Shown here in pieces: positions 37,901 to 51,779 of a stretch of 64,000 bases of DNA. The translations under genes were made by a program, and so were the position numbers. The DNA is taken from positions 8,558,001 to 8,622,000 of the forward strand of contig NC_079876.1 in assembly GCF_029227915.1 (NCBI RefSeq). The letters run 5' to 3'. Below the pieces are notes generated by a model that worked only from the letters and a program-made list of their open reading frames with translations, had not been told where the DNA came from and ran no database searches. The stretch comes from Hydractinia symbiolongicarpus (taxonomy: Eukaryota; Cnidaria; Hydrozoa; Anthoathecata; Hydractiniidae). Position 1 is the first letter of the stretch. Every line of letters begins with the position of its first letter.

Positions 37901-38782
37901 TTCTAGTGGTGAAATAATAATTTAAAAAATCGTTTGGGAAATGAGTTTACTCCCTGGGTACTTTCTTTGTATACTTTTGACTATACGGACCGAGTCCAGG
38001 ATTTACGGGAAATCGCAGGTTTTCGTTTGCCGGCGATTAAACTTCATTTATTCAGCGTCTCATCAAAAATGAAAACATTTTTAAAAACTACAAGTCTCAT
38101 GCGTTTTAGTGGTGAAAAAATAATTTAAAAAATCGTTCGGGAAATGAGTTTACTCCCTGGGTACTTTCCTTGTATACTTTTAACTATACGGGCCAAGCAG
38201 GGATTTACGGGAAATTGCGGGTTTTCGTTTGCCGGCGATTAAACTTCTTTTATTCAGCGTCTCATGAAAAATGAAAACATTTTTAAAAACTACAAGTCTG
38301 ATGCGTTTTAGTGGTGAAAAAATAATTTAAAAAATCGTTCTGGAAATGAGTTTACTCACAGGGTACTTTCTTTGTATACATTCGACTATACGGGCCAAGC
38401 CCGGGATTTACGGAAATCGCGGGTTTTCGTTTTTCGGCGATTAAACCTCTTTCATTAAGCGTCTCATCAAAAATGAAAACATTTTTGAAAACTACAAGTC
38501 TCATGCGTTTTAGTGGTGAAAAAATAATTTAAAAAATCGTTCTGGAAATGAGTTTACTCCCTGGGTACTTTCTTTGTATACTTTTGACTATACGGGCCGA
38601 GTCCGGGATTTACGGGAAATCTCATGTTTTCGTTTGCCGGCGATTAAACTGCTTTTATTCAGTGTCTCATCAAAAATGAAAACATTTTTAAAAACTACAA
38701 GTCTTATGCGTTTTAGTGGTGAAAAAATAATTTAAAAAATCGTTCTGGAAATGAGTTCACTCACAGGGTACTTTCTTTGTAT
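34986..38782 (+). repeat. Satellite array, forward block 6
   Basis: About 19 forward monomers, dominated by a six-monomer tandem duplication of 1214 bp (35.3-37.7 kb). The right part repeats the layout leading into the next reverse island. Confidence 0.96.
35315..37742 (+). repeat. Six-monomer tandem duplication, 1214 bp
   Basis: The copies are about 35,315-36,528 and 36,529-37,742. They share the GATTTAGGG monomer, the CTCATGAAAAATG variant, GGAAAAGAGTTTAC, GGCTATTAAAC and GGTTTAAGTTTGCC. AAGCTTC in copy 1 is AGGCTTC in copy 2. Confidence 0.88.
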
Positions 38783-38786
38783 TGTA
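38783..38786. other. Forward-to-reverse junction 6
   Basis: Same as junctions 3-5. It opens island copy 3. Confidence 0.9.
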
Positions 38787-39076
38787 TAAATCCCGGACTC
38801 GGCCCGTATAGTCAAAAGTATACAAAGAAAGTACCCAGGGAGTAAACCCATTTCCAGAACGATTTTTTAAATTATTTTTTCACCACTAAAACGCATAAGA
38901 CTTGTAAATTTTAAAAATGTTTTCATTTTTGATGAGTCGCTTAATGAAAGAAGTTTAATCGCCGGCAAACGAAATCCCGCGTTTTCCCGTAAATCCGGGG
39001 CTTGGCCCGTATAGTCGAATGTATACAAAGAAAGTGCCCAGGGAGTAAACTCATTTCCCGAACGATTTTTTAATTT
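38787..39076 (-). repeat. Reverse island, copy 3
   Basis: Third copy of the 290-bp reverse island, with the same junctions and flanks as copies 1 and 2. Private changes include TAAACCCATTTCC and GATGAGTCGC. Confidence 0.93.
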
Positions 39077-39078
39077 TT
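39074..39078. other. Reverse-to-forward junction 6
   Basis: Same T-run junction. It closes island copy 3. It is the last orientation switch in the window. Confidence 0.9.
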
Positions 39079-39779
39079 CGTTTTTCGGCGATTAAACCTC
39101 TTTCATTAAGCGTCTCATCAAAAATGAAAACATTTTTAAAAACTACAAGTCTCATGCGTTGTAGTGGTGAAAAAATAATTTAAAAAATCGTTCGGGAAAT
39201 GAGTTTACTCCCTGGGTACTTTCTTTGTATACTTTTGACTATACGGGCCAAGCAGGGATTTACGGGAAATTGCGGGTTTTCGTTTGCCGGCGATTAAACT
39301 TCTTTTATTCAGCGTCTCCTCAAAAATGAAAACATTTTTAAAAACTACAAGTCTTATGCGTTTTAGTGGTGAAAAAATAATTTAAAAAATCGTTCTGGAA
39401 ATGAGTTTACTCACAGGGTACTTTCTTTGTATACATTCGACTATACGGGCCAAGCCCGGGATTTACGGAAATCGCGGGTTTTCGTTTGCCGGCGATTAAA
39501 CTGCTTTTATTCAGCGTCTCATCAAAAATGAAAACATTTTTGAAAACTACAAGTCTCAGTCGTTTTAGTGGTGAAAAGATAATTTAAAAAATCGTTCGGG
39601 AAATGAGTTTACTCCCTGGGTACTTTCTTTGTATACTTTTGACTATACGGACCAAGCCGGGATTTACGGGAAATCGCGGGTTTTCGTTTGCCGGCGATTA
39701 AACTTCTTTTATTCAGCGTCTCATCAAAAATGAAAACATTTTTAAAAACTACAAATCTTATGCGTTTTAGTGGTGAAAA

Positions 39780-41800
39780 AATAATTTAAAAAATCGTTCT
39801 GGAAATGAGTTTACTCACAGGGTACTTTCTTTGTATACATTCGACTATACGGGCCAAGCCCCGGATTTACGGGAAAACGCAGGATTTCGTTTGCCGGCGA
39901 TTAAACTGCTTTCATTAAGCGTCTCATCAAAAATGAAAACATTTTTAAAATTTACAAGTCTTATGCGTTTTAGTGGTGAAAAAATAATTTAAAAAATCGT
40001 TCTGGAAATGAGTTTACTCCCTGGGTACTTTCTTTGTATACTTTTGACTATACGGGCCGAGTCCGGGATTTAGGGAAATCGCAGGTTTTCGTTTGCCGGC
40101 GATTAAACTTCTTTTATTCAGCGTCTCATGAAAAATGAAAACATTTTTGAAAACTACAAGTCTCAGGCGTTTTAGTGGTGAAAAAATAATTTAAAAAATC
40201 GTTCGGGAAATGAGTTTACTCACAGGGTACTTTCTTTGTATACATTTGACTATACGTGCCAAGCCCGGGATTTACGGGAAATCGCGGGTTTTCGTTTGCC
40301 GGCTATTAAACTGCTTTTATTCAGCGTCTCATCACAAATGAAAACATTTTTGAAAACTACAAGTCTCAGGCGTTTTAGTGGTGAAAAAATAATTTAAAAA
40401 ATCGTTCGGGAAATGAGTTTACTCCCTGGCTACTTTCTTTGCATACTTTTGACTATACGGACAAAGACGGGATTTACGGGAAATCGCGGGTTTAAGTTTG
40501 CCGGCGATTAAACTTCTTTTATTCAACGTCTCATCAAACATGAAAACATTTTTAAAAACTACAATTCTTATGCGTTTTAGTGGTGAAAAAATAATTTAAA
40601 AAATCGTTCTGGAAATGAGTTTACTTACAGGGTACTTTCTTTGTATACATTCGACTATACGTGCCAAGCCCGGGATTTACGGGAAATCGCGGGTTTTCGT
40701 TTGCCGGCGATTAAACTGCTTTTATTCAGCGTCTCATCAAAAATGAAAACATTCTTGAAAACTACAAGTCTCATGCGTTTTAGTGGTGAAAAAATAATTT
40801 AAAAAATCGTTCTGGAAATGAGTTTACTCACAGGGTACTTTCTTTGTATACATTCGACTATACGGGCCAAGCCCCGGATTTACGGGAAAACGCAGGATTT
40901 CGTTTGCCGGCGATTAAACTGCTTTCATTAAGCGTCTCATCAAAAATGAAAACATTTTTAAAATTTACAAGTCTTATGCGTTTTAGTGGTGAAAAAATAA
41001 TTTAAAAAATCGTTCTGGAAATGAGTTTACTCCCTGGGTACTTTCTTTGTATACTTTTGACTATACGGGCCGAGTCCGGGATTTAGGGAAATCGCAGGTT
41101 TTCGTTTGCCGGCGATTAAACTTCTTTTATTCAGCGTCTCATGAAAAATGAAAACATTTTTGAAAACTACAAGTCTCAGGCGTTTTAGTGGTGAAAAAAT
41201 AATTTAAAAAATCGTTCGGGAAATGAGTTTACTCACAGGGTACTTTCTTTGTATACATTTGACTATACGTGCCAAGCCCGGGATTTACGGGAAATCGCGG
41301 GTTTTCGTTTGCCGGCTATTAAACTGCTTTTATTCAGCGTCTCATCACAAATGAAAACATTTTTGAAAACTACAAGTCTCAGGCGTTTTAGTGGTGAAAA
41401 AATAATTTAAAAAATCGTTCGGGAAATGAGTTTACTCCCTGGGTACTTTCTTTGCATACTTTTGACTATACGGACAAAGACGGGATTTACGGGAAATCGC
41501 GGGTTTAAGTTTGCCGGCGATTAAACTTCTTTTATTCAACGTCTCATCAAAAATGAAAACATTTTTAAAAACTACAATTCTTATGCGTTTTAGTGGTGAA
41601 AAAATAATTTAAAAAATCGTTCTGGAAATGAGTTTACTTACAGGGTACTTTCTTTGTATACATTCGACTATACGTGCCAAGCCCGGGATTTACGGGAAAT
41701 CGCGGGTTTTCGTTTGCCGGCGATTAAACTGCTTTTATTCAGCGTCTCATCAAAAATGAAAACATTCTTGAAAACTACAAGTCTCATGCGTTCTAGTGGT
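39780..41800 (+). repeat. Five-monomer tandem duplication, 1013 bp
   Basis: Shared markers include CATCACAAATG (40,332 and 41,346), ACGGACAAAGACGGG and GGTTTAAGTTTGCC. It is a shortened relative of the 35-37 kb unit. Confidence 0.87.
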
Positions 41801-43424
41801 GAAATAATAATTTAAAAAATCGTTTGGGAAATGAGTTTACTCCCTGGGTACTTTCTTTGTATACTTTTGACTATACGGACCGAGTCCAGGATTTACGGGA
41901 AATCGCAGGTTTTCGTTTGCCGGCGATTAAACTTCATTTATTCAGCGTCTCATCAAAAATGAAAACATTTTTAAAAACTACAAGTCTCATGCGTTTTAGT
42001 GGTGAAAAAATAATTTAAAAAATCGTTCGGGAAATGAGTTTACTCACTGGGTACTTTCCTTGTATACTTTTAACTATACGGACCGAGTCCGGGATTTACG
42101 GGAAATCGCGGGTTTTCGTTTGCCGGCGATTAAACTTCTTTTATTCAGCGTCTCATCAAAAATGAAAACATTTTTAAAAACTACAAGTCTTATGCGTTTT
42201 AGTGGTGAAAAAATAATTTAAAAAATCGTTCTGGAAATGAGTTTACTCCCTGGGTACTTTCTTTGTATAATTTTGACTATACGGGCCGAGTCCGGGGTTT
42301 ACGGGAAATGGCGGGTTTTCGTTTGCCGGCGATTAAACTTCTTTTATTCAGCGTCTCATCAAAAATGAAAACATTTTTAAAAACTACAAGTCTCATGCGT
42401 TGTAGTGGTGAAAAAATAATTTAAAAAATCGTTCGGGAAATGAGTTTACTCCCTGGGTACTTTCTTTGTATACTTTTGACTATACGGGCCAAGCAGGGAT
42501 TTACGGGAAATTGCGGGTTTTCGTTTGCCGGCGATTAAACTTCTTTTATTCAGCGTCTCATCAAAAATGAAAACATTTTTAAAAACTACAAGTCTTATGC
42601 GTTATAGTGGTGAAAAAATAATTTAAAAAATCGTTCTGGAAATGAGTTTACTCACAGGGTACTTTCTTTGTATACATTCGACTATACGGGCCAAGCCCGG
42701 GATTTACGGAAATCGCGGGTTTTCGTTTTTCGGCGATTAAACCTCTTTCATTAAGCGTCTCATCAAAAATGAAAACATTTTTGAAAACTACAAGTCTCAT
42801 GCGTTTTAGTGGTGAAAAAAAAAATTAAAAAATCGTTCGGGAAATGAGTTTACTCCCTGGACACTTTCTTTGTATACATTCGACTATACGTGCCAAGCCC
42901 GGGATTTACGGGAAATCGCGGGTTTTCGTTTGCCGGCGATTAAACTGCTTTTATTCAGCGTCTCATCAAAAATGAAAACATTCTTGAAAACTACAAGTCT
43001 CATGCGTTTTAGTGGTGAAATAATAATTTAAAAAATCGTTTGGGAAATGAGTTTACTCCCTGGGTACTTTCTTTGTATACTTTTGACTATACGGACCGAG
43101 TCCAGGATTTACGGGAAATCGCAGGTTTTCGTTTGCCGGCGATTAAACTTCATTTATTCAGCGTCTCATCAAAAATGAAAACATTTTTAAAAACTACAAG
43201 TCTCATGCGTTTTAGTGGTGAAAAAATAATTTAAAAAATCGTTCGGGAAATGAGTTTACTCACTGGGTACTTTCCTTGTATACTTTTAACTATACGGACC
43301 GAGTCCGGGATTTACGGGAAATCGCGGGTTTTCGTTTGCCGGCAATTAAACTTCTTTTATTCAGCGTCTCATCAAAAATGAAAACATTTTTAAAAACTAC
43401 AAGTCTTATGCGTTTTAGTGGTGA

Positions 43425-45830
43425 AAAAATAATTTAAAAAATCGTTCTGGAAATGAGTTTACTCCCTGGGTACTTTCTTTGTATAATTTTGACTATACGG
43501 GCCGAGTCCGGGATTTACAGGAAATCTCAGGTTTTCGTTTGCCGGCGATTAAACTGCTTTTATTCAGTGTCTCATCAAAAATGAAAACATTCTTGAAAAC
43601 TACAAGTCTCATGCGTTTTAGTGGTGAAATAATAATTTAAAAAATCGTTCAGGAAATGAGTTTACTCCCTGGGTACTTTTTTGTATACTTTTGACTATAC
43701 GGGCCGAGTCCGGGGTTTACGGGAAATGGCGGGTTTTCGTTTGCCGGCGATTAAACTTCTTTTATTCAGCGTCTCATCAAAAATGAAAACATTTTTAAAA
43801 ACTACAAGTCTCATGCGTTGTAGTGGTGAAAAAATAATTTAAAAAATCGTTCGGGAAATGAGTTTACTCCCTGGGTACTTTCTTTGTATACTTTTGACTA
43901 TACGGGCCAAGCAGGGATTTACGGGAAATTGCGGGTTTTCGTTTGCCGGCGATTAAACTTCTTTTATTCAGCGTCTCATCAAAAATGAAAACATTTTTAA
44001 AAACTACAAGTCTTATGCGTTTTAGTGGTGAAAAAATAATTTAAAAAATCGTTCTGGAAATGAGTTTACTCACAGGGTACTTTCTTTGTATACATTCGAC
44101 TATACGGGCCAAGCCCGGGATTTACGGAAATCGCGGGTTTTCGTTTTGCGGCGATTAAACCTCTTTCATTAAGCGTCTCATCAAAAATGAAAACATTTTT
44201 GAAAACTACAAGTCTCATGCGTTTTAGTGGTGAAAAAAAAAATTAAAAAATCGTTCGGGAAATGAGTTTACTCCCTGGGCACTTTCTTTGTATACATTCG
44301 ACTATACGGGCCAAGCCCCGGATTTACGGGAAAACGCGGGATTTCGTTTGCCGGCGATTAAACTTCTTTCATTAAGCGTCTCATCAAAAATGAAAACATT
44401 TTTAAAATTTACAAGTCTTATGCGTTTTAGTGGTGAAAAAATAATTTAAAAAATCGTTCTGGAAATGAGTTTACTCCCTGGGTACTTTCTTTGTATACTT
44501 TTGACTATACGGGCCGAGTCCGGGATTTAGGGAAATCGCAGGTTTTCGTTTGCCGGCGATTAAACTTCTTTTATTCAGCGTCTCATCAAAAATGAAAACA
44601 TTTTTAAAAACTACAAGTCTTATGCGTTTTAGTGGTGAAAAAATAATTTAAAAAATCGTTCTGGAAATGAGTTTACTCCCTGGGTACTTTCTTTGTATAA
44701 TTTTGACTATACGGGCCGAGTCCGGGATTTACAGGAAATCTCAGGTTTTCGTTTGCCGGCGATTAAACTGCTTTTATTCAGTGTCTCATCAAAAATGAAA
44801 ACATTCTTGAAAACTACAAGTCTCATGCGTTTTAGTGGTGAAATAATAATTTAAAAAATCGTTCAGGAAATGAGTTTACTCCCTGGGTACTTTTTTGTAT
44901 ACTTTTGACTATACGGGCCGAGTCCGGGGTTTACGGGAAATGGCGGGTTTTCGTTTGCCGGCGATTAAACTTCTTTTATTCAGCGTCTCATCAAAAATGA
45001 AAACATTTTTAAAAACTACAAGTCTCATGCGTTGTAGTGGTGAAAAAATAATTTAAAAAATCGTTCGGGAAATGAGTTTACTCCCTGGGTACTTTCTTTG
45101 TATACTTTTGACTATACGGGCCAAGCAGGGATTTACGGGAAATTGCGGGTTTTCGTTTGCCGGCGATTAAACTTCTTTTATTCAGCGTCTCATCAAAAAT
45201 GAAAACATTTTTAAAAACTACAAGTCTTATGCGTTTTAGTGGTGAAAAAATAATTTAAAAAATCGTTCTGGAAATGAGTTTACTCACAGGGTACTTTCTT
45301 TGTATACATTCGACTATACGGGCCAAGCCCGGGATTTACGGAAATCGCGGGTTTTCGTTTTTCGGCGATTAAACCTCTTTCATTAAGCGTCTCATCAAAA
45401 ATGAAAACATTTTGAAAACTACAAGTCTCATGCGTTTTAGTGGTGAAAAAAAAAATTAAAAAATCGTTCGGGAAATGAGTTTACTCCCTGGGCACTTTCT
45501 TTGTATACATTCGACTATACGGGCCAAGCCCCGGATTTACGGGAAAACGCGGGATTTCGTTTGCCGGCGATTAAACTTCTTTCATTAAGCGTCTCATCAA
45601 AAATGAAAACATTTTTAAAATTTACAAGTCTTATGCGTTTTAGTGGTGAAAAAATAATTTAAAAAATCGTTCTGGAAATGAGTTTACTCCCTGGGTACTT
45701 TCTTTGTATACTTTTGACTATACGGGCCGAGTCCGGGATTTAGGGAAATCGCAGGTTTTCGTTTGCCGGCGATTAAACTTCTTTTATTCAGCGTCTCATC
45801 AAAAATGAAAACATTTTTAAAAACTACAAA
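43425..45830 (+). repeat. Six-monomer tandem duplication, 1214 bp
   Basis: GTATAATTTTGAC (43,481 and 44,695), the TTCAGGAAATGAG variant, GTACTTTTTTGTATAC, CCAAGCAGGG and GTTGTAGTGG recur in the same order. Copy 1 has TTTTGCGGCG where copy 2 has TTTTTCGGCG. Confidence 0.87.
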
Positions 45831-46099
45831 TCTTATGCGTTTTAGTGGTGAAAAAATAATTTAAAAAATCGTTCTGGAAATGAGTTTACTCACAGGGTAC
45901 TTTCTTTGTATACATTCGACTATACGGGCCAAGCCCCGGATTTACGGGAAAATGCAGGATTTCGTTTGCCGGCGATTAAACTGCTTTCATTAGGCGTCTC
46001 ATCAAAAATGAAAACATTTTTAAAATTTACAAGTCTTATGCGTTTGAGTGGTGAAAAAATAATTTAAAAAATCGTTCTGGAAATGAGTTTACTCCCTGG

Positions 46100-48700
46100 G
46101 TACTTTTTTTTTGTATACTTTTGACTATACGGACCGAGTCCAGGATTTACGGGAAATCGCAGGTTTTCGTTTGCCGGCGATTAAACTTCATTTATTCAGC
46201 GTCTCATCAAAAATGAAAACATTTTTAAAAACTACAAGTCTCATGCGTTTTAGTGGTGAAAAAATAATTTAAAAAATCGTTCGGGAAATGAGTTTACTCA
46301 CTGGGTACTTTCCTTGTATACTTTTAACTATACGGACCGAGTCCGGGATTTACGGGAAATCGCGGGTTTTCGTTTGCCGGCGATTAAACTTCTTTTATTC
46401 AGCGTCTCATCAAAAATGAAAACATTTTTAAAAACTACAAGTCTTATGCGTTTTAGTGGTGAAAAAATAATTTAAAAAATCCGTCTGGAAATGAGTTTAC
46501 TCCCTGGGTACTTTCTTTGTATAATTTTGACTATACGGGCCGAGTCCGGGATTTACAGGAAATCTCAGGTTTTCGTTTGCCGGCGATTAAACTGCTTTTA
46601 TTCAATGTCTCATCAAAAATGAAAACATTCTTGAAAACTACAAGTCTCATGCGTTTTAGTGGTGAAATAATAATTTAAAAAATCGTTCGGGAAATGAGTT
46701 TACTCCCTGGGTACTTTTTTGTATACTTTTGACTATACGGGCCGAGTCCGGGGTTTACGGGAAATGGCGGGTTTTTGTTTGCCGGCGATTAAACTTCTTT
46801 TATTCAGCGTCTCATCAAAAATGAAAACATTTTTAAAAACTACAAGTCTCATGCGTTGTAGTGGTGAAAAAATAATTTAAAAAATCGTTCGGGAAATGAG
46901 TTTACTCCCTGGGTACTTTCTTTGTATACTTTTGACTATACGGGCCAAGCAGGGATTTACGGGAAATTGCGGGTTTTCGTTTGCCGGCGATTAAACTTCT
47001 TTTATTCAGCGTCTCATCAAAAATGAAAACATTTTTAAAAACTACAAGTCTTATGCGTTTTAGTGGTGAAAAAATAATTTAAAAAATCGTTCTGGAAATG
47101 AGTTTACTCACAGGGTACTTTCTTTGCATACATTCGACTATACGGGCCAAGCCCTGGATTTACGGAAATCGCGGGTTTTCGTTTTTCGGCGATTAAACCT
47201 CTTTCATTAAGCGTCTCATCAAAAATGAAAACATTTTTGAAAACTACAAGTCTCATGCGTTTTAGTGGTGAAAAAAAAAATTTAAAAATCGTTCGGGAAA
47301 TGAGTTTACTCCCTGGGCACTTTCTTTGTATACATTCGACTATACGGGCCAAGCCCCGGATTTACGGGAAAACGCGGGATTTCGTTTGCCGGCGATTAAA
47401 CTTCTTTCATTAAGCGTCTCATCAAAAATGAAAACATTTTTAAAATTTACAAGTCTTATGCGTTTTAGTGGTGAAAAAATAATTTAAAAAATCGTTCTGG
47501 AAATGAGTTTACTCCCTGGGTACTTTCTTTGTATACTTTTGACTATACGGGCCGAGTCCGGGATTTAGGGAAATCGCAGGTTTTCGTTTGCCGGCGATTA
47601 AACTTCTTTTATTCAGCGTCTCATCAAAAATGAAAACATTTTTAAAAACTACAAATCTTATGCGTTTTAGTGGTGAAAAAATAATTTAAAAAATCGTTCT
47701 GGAAATGAGTTTACTCACAGGGTACTTTCTTTGTATACATTCGACTATACGGGCCAAGCCCCGGATTAACGGGAAAACGCAGGATTTCGTTTGCCGGCGA
47801 TTAAACTGCTTTCATTAAGCGTCTCATCAAAAATGAAAACATTTTTAAAATTTACAAGTCTTATGCGTTTTAGTGGTGAAAAAATAATTTAAAAAAACCT
47901 TCTGGAAATGAATTTACTCCCTGGGTACTTTCTTTGTATACTTTTGACTATACGGGCCGAGTCCGGGATTTAGGGAAATCGCAGGTTTTCGTTTGCCGGC
48001 GATTAAACTGCTTTTATTCAGCGTCTCATCAAAAATGAAAACATTTTTGAAAACTACAAGTCTCAGGCGTTTTAGTGGTGAAAAAATAATTTAAAAAATC
48101 GTTTGGGAAATGAGTTTACTCCCTGGGTACTTTCTTTGTATACTTTTGACTATACGGACCGGGTCCAGGATTTACGGGAAATCGCAGGTTTTCTTTTGCC
48201 GGCGATTAAACTTCATTTATTCAGCGTCTCATCAAAAATGAAAACATTTTTAAAAACTACAAGTCTCATGCGTTTTAGTGGTGAAAAAATAATTTAAAAA
48301 ATCGTTCGGGAAATGAGTTTACTCCCTGGGTACTTTCTTTGTATACTTTTGACTATACGGGCCGAGTCCGGGATTTAGGGAAATCGCAGGTTTACGTTTG
48401 CCGGCGATTAAACTGCTTTTATTCAGCGTCTCATCAAAAATGAAAACATTTTTGAAAACTACAAGTCTCAGGCGTTTTAGTGGTGAAAAAATAATTTAAA
48501 AAATCGTTCGGGAAATGAGTTTACTCCCTGGGTACTTTCTTTGTATACATTCGACTATACGTGCCAAGCCCGGGATTTACGGGAAATCGCGGGTTTTCGT
48601 TTGCCGGCGGTTAAACTGCTTTTATTCAACGTCTCATCAAAAATGAAAACATTTTTGAAAACTACAAGTCTCATGCGTTTTAGTGGTGAAATAATAATTT
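46100..48700 (+). repeat. 2.6-kb block repeated 5.67 kb downstream
   Basis: This stretch matches about 51,780-54,370. Shared in order are TTTCCTTGTATACTTTTAAC, GTATAATTTTGAC, GTACTTTTTTGTATAC, TTTGCATACATTCG, ATTAACGGG, TTTAAAAAAAC and GGACCGGGTCCAGG. The offset is about 5,672 bp (28 monomers). Confidence 0.85.
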
Positions 48701-48711
48701 AAAAAATCGTT

Positions 48712-50440
48712 CGGGAAATGAGTTTACTCCCTGGGTACTTTCTTTGTATACTTTTGACTATACGGGCCGAGTCCGGGATTTAGGGAAATCGCAGGTTTTC
48801 GTTTGCCGGCGATTAAACTGATTTTATTCAGCGTCTCATCAAAAATGAAAACATTTTTGAAAACTACAAGTCTCAGGCGTTTTAGTGGTGAAAAAATAAT
48901 TTAAAAAATCGTTCGGGAAATGAGTTTACTCCCTGGGTACTTTCTTTGTATACATTCGACTATACGTGCCAAGCCCGGGATTTACGGGAAATCGCGGGTT
49001 TTCGTTTGCCGGCGATTAAACTGCTTTTATTCAGCGTCTCATCAAAAATGAAAACATTTTTGAAAACTACAAGTCTCATGCGTTTTAGTGGTGAAATAAT
49101 AATTTAAAAAATCGTTTGGGAAATGAGTTTACTCCCTGGGTACTTTCTTTGTATACTTTTGACTATACGGGCCGAGTCCAGGATTTACGGGAAATCGCAG
49201 GTTTTCGTTTGCCGGCGATTAAACTTCATTTATTCAGCGTCTCCTCAAAAATGAAAACATTTTTAAAAACTACAAGTCTCATGCGTTTTAGTGGTGAAAA
49301 AGTAATTTAAAAAATCGTTCGGGAAATGAGTTTACTCCCTGGGTACTTTCTTTGTATAATTTTGACTATACGGGCCGAGTCCGGGATTTACAGGAAATCT
49401 CAGGTTTTCGTTTGCCGGCGATTAAACTGCTTTTATTCAGTGTCTCATCAAAAATGAAAACATTCTTGAAAACTACAAGTCTCATGCGTTTTAGTGGTGA
49501 AATAATAATTTAAAAAATCGTTCGGGAAATGAGTTTATTCCCTGGGTACTTTTTTGTATACTTTTGACTATACGGGCCGAGTCCGGGGTTAACGGGAAAT
49601 GGCGGGTTTTCGTTTGCCGGCGATTAAACTTCTTTTATTCAGCGTCTCATCAAAAATGAAAACATTTTTAAAAACTACAAGTCTCATGCGTTGTAGTGGT
49701 GAAAAAATAATTTAAAAAATCGTTCGGGAAATGAGTTTACTCCCTGGGTACTTTCTTTGTATACTTTTGACTATACGGGCCGAGTCCGGGATTTAGGGAA
49801 ATCGCAGGTTTTCGTTTGCCGGCGATTAAACTGCTTTTATTCAGCGTCTCATCAAAAATGAAAACATTTTTGAAAACTACAAGTCTCAGGCGTTTTAGTG
49901 GTGAAAAAATAATTTAAAAAATCGTTCGGGAAATGAGTTTACTCCCTGGGTACTTTCTTTGTATACATTCGACTATACGTGCCAAGCCCGGGATTTACGG
50001 GAAATCGCGGGTTTTCGTTTGCCGGCGATTAAACTGCTTTTATTCAGCGTCTCATCAAAAATGAAAACATTTTTGAAAACTACAAGTCTCATGCGTTTTA
50101 GTGGTGAAATAATAATTTAAAAAATCGTTTGGGAAATGAGTTTACTCCCTGGGTACTTTCTTTGTATACTTTTGACTATACGGGCCGAGTCCAGGATTTA
50201 CGGGAAATCGCAGGTTTTCGTTTGCCGGCGATTAAACTTCATTTATTCAGCGTCTCCTCAAAAATGAAAACATTTTTAAAAACTACAAGTCTCATGCGTT
50301 TTAGTGGTGAAAAAGTAATTTAAAAAATCGTTCGGGAAATGAGTTTACTCCCTGGGTACTTTCTTTGTATAATTTTGACTATACGGGCCGAGTCCGGGAT
50401 TTACAGGAAATCTCAGGTTTTCGTTTGCCGGCGATTAAAC
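48712..50440 (+). repeat. Five-monomer unit repeated at 1013 bp
   Basis: About 48,712-49,427 matches 49,725-50,440, including the CGTCTCCTCAAAAATG variant and AAAAAGTAATTT. A related monomer is then doubled at 203-bp spacing around 50,312 and 50,514. Confidence 0.85.
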
Positions 50441-51779
50441 TTCATTTATTCAGCGTCTCATCAAAAATGAAAACATTTTTGAAAACTACAAGTCTCATGC
50501 GTTTTAGTGGTGAAAAAGTAATTTAAAAAATCGTTCGGGAAATGAGTTTACTCCCTGGGTACTTTCTTTGTATAATTTTGACTATACGGGCCGAGTCCGG
50601 GATTTACAGGAAATCTCAGGTTTTCGTTTGCCGGCGATTAAACTGCTTTTATTCAGTGTCTCATCAAAAATGAAAACATTCTTGAAAACTACAAGTCTCA
50701 TGCGTTGTAGTGGTGAAAAAATAATTTAAAAAATCGTTCGGGAAATGAGTTTACTCCCTGGGTACTTTCTTTGTATACTTTTGACTATACGGGCCAAGCA
50801 GGGATTTACGGGAAATTGCGGGTTTTCGTTTGCCGGCGATTAAACTTCTTTTATTCAGCGTCTCATCAAAAATGAAAACATTTTTAAAAACTACAAGTCT
50901 TATGCGTTTTAGTGGTGAAAAAATAATTTAAAAAATCGTTCTGGAAATGAGTTTACTCCCTGGGTACTTTCTTTGTATACATTCGACTATACGGGCCAAG
51001 CCCGGGATTTACGGAAATCGCGGGTTTTCGTTTTTCGGCGATTAAACCTCTTTCATTAAGCGTCTCATCAAAAATGAAAACATTTTTGAAAACTACAAGT
51101 CTCATGCGTTTTAGTGGTGAAAAAAAAAATTAAAAAATCGTTCGGGAAATGAGTTTACTCCCTGGGCACTTTCTTTGTATACATTCGACTATACGGGCCA
51201 AGCCCCGGATTTACGGGAAAACGCGGGATTTCGTTTGCCGGCGATTAAACTTCTTTCATTAAGCGTCTCATCAAAAATGAAAACATTTTTAAAATTTACA
51301 AGTCTTATGCGTTTTAGTGGTGAAAAAATAATTTAAAAAATCGTTCTGGAAATGAGTTTACTCCCTGGGTACTTTCTTTGTATACTTTTGACTATACGGG
51401 CCGAGTCCGGGATTTAGGGAAATCGCAGGTTTTCGTTTGCCGGCGATTAAACTTCTTTTATTCAGCGTCTCATCAAAAATGAAAACATTTTTAAAAACTA
51501 CAAATCTTATGCGTTTTAGTGGTGAAAAAATAATTTAAAAAATCGTTCTGGAAATGAGTTTACTCACAGGGTACTTTCTTTGTATACATTCGACTATACG
51601 GGCCAAGCCCTGGATTTACGGGAAAACGCAGGATTTCGTTTGCCGGCGATTAAACTGCTTTCATTAAGCGTCTCATCAAAAATGAAAACATTTTTAAAAT
51701 TTACAAGTCTTATGCGTTTGAGTGGTGAAAAAATAATTTTAAAAATCGTTCTGGAAATGAGTTTACTCCCTGGGTACTT

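Noticed and set aside
18315-39078. Inverted repeats as transposon ends (foldback or MITE element)
   Set aside because: Everything between the junctions is ordinary satellite, with no target-site duplication and no foreign core.
46111-46122. Nine-T run at 46.11 kb as a terminator or microsatellite
   Set aside because: It is a single variant of TACTTTCTTTG in one monomer, best explained by a C-to-T change and slippage.
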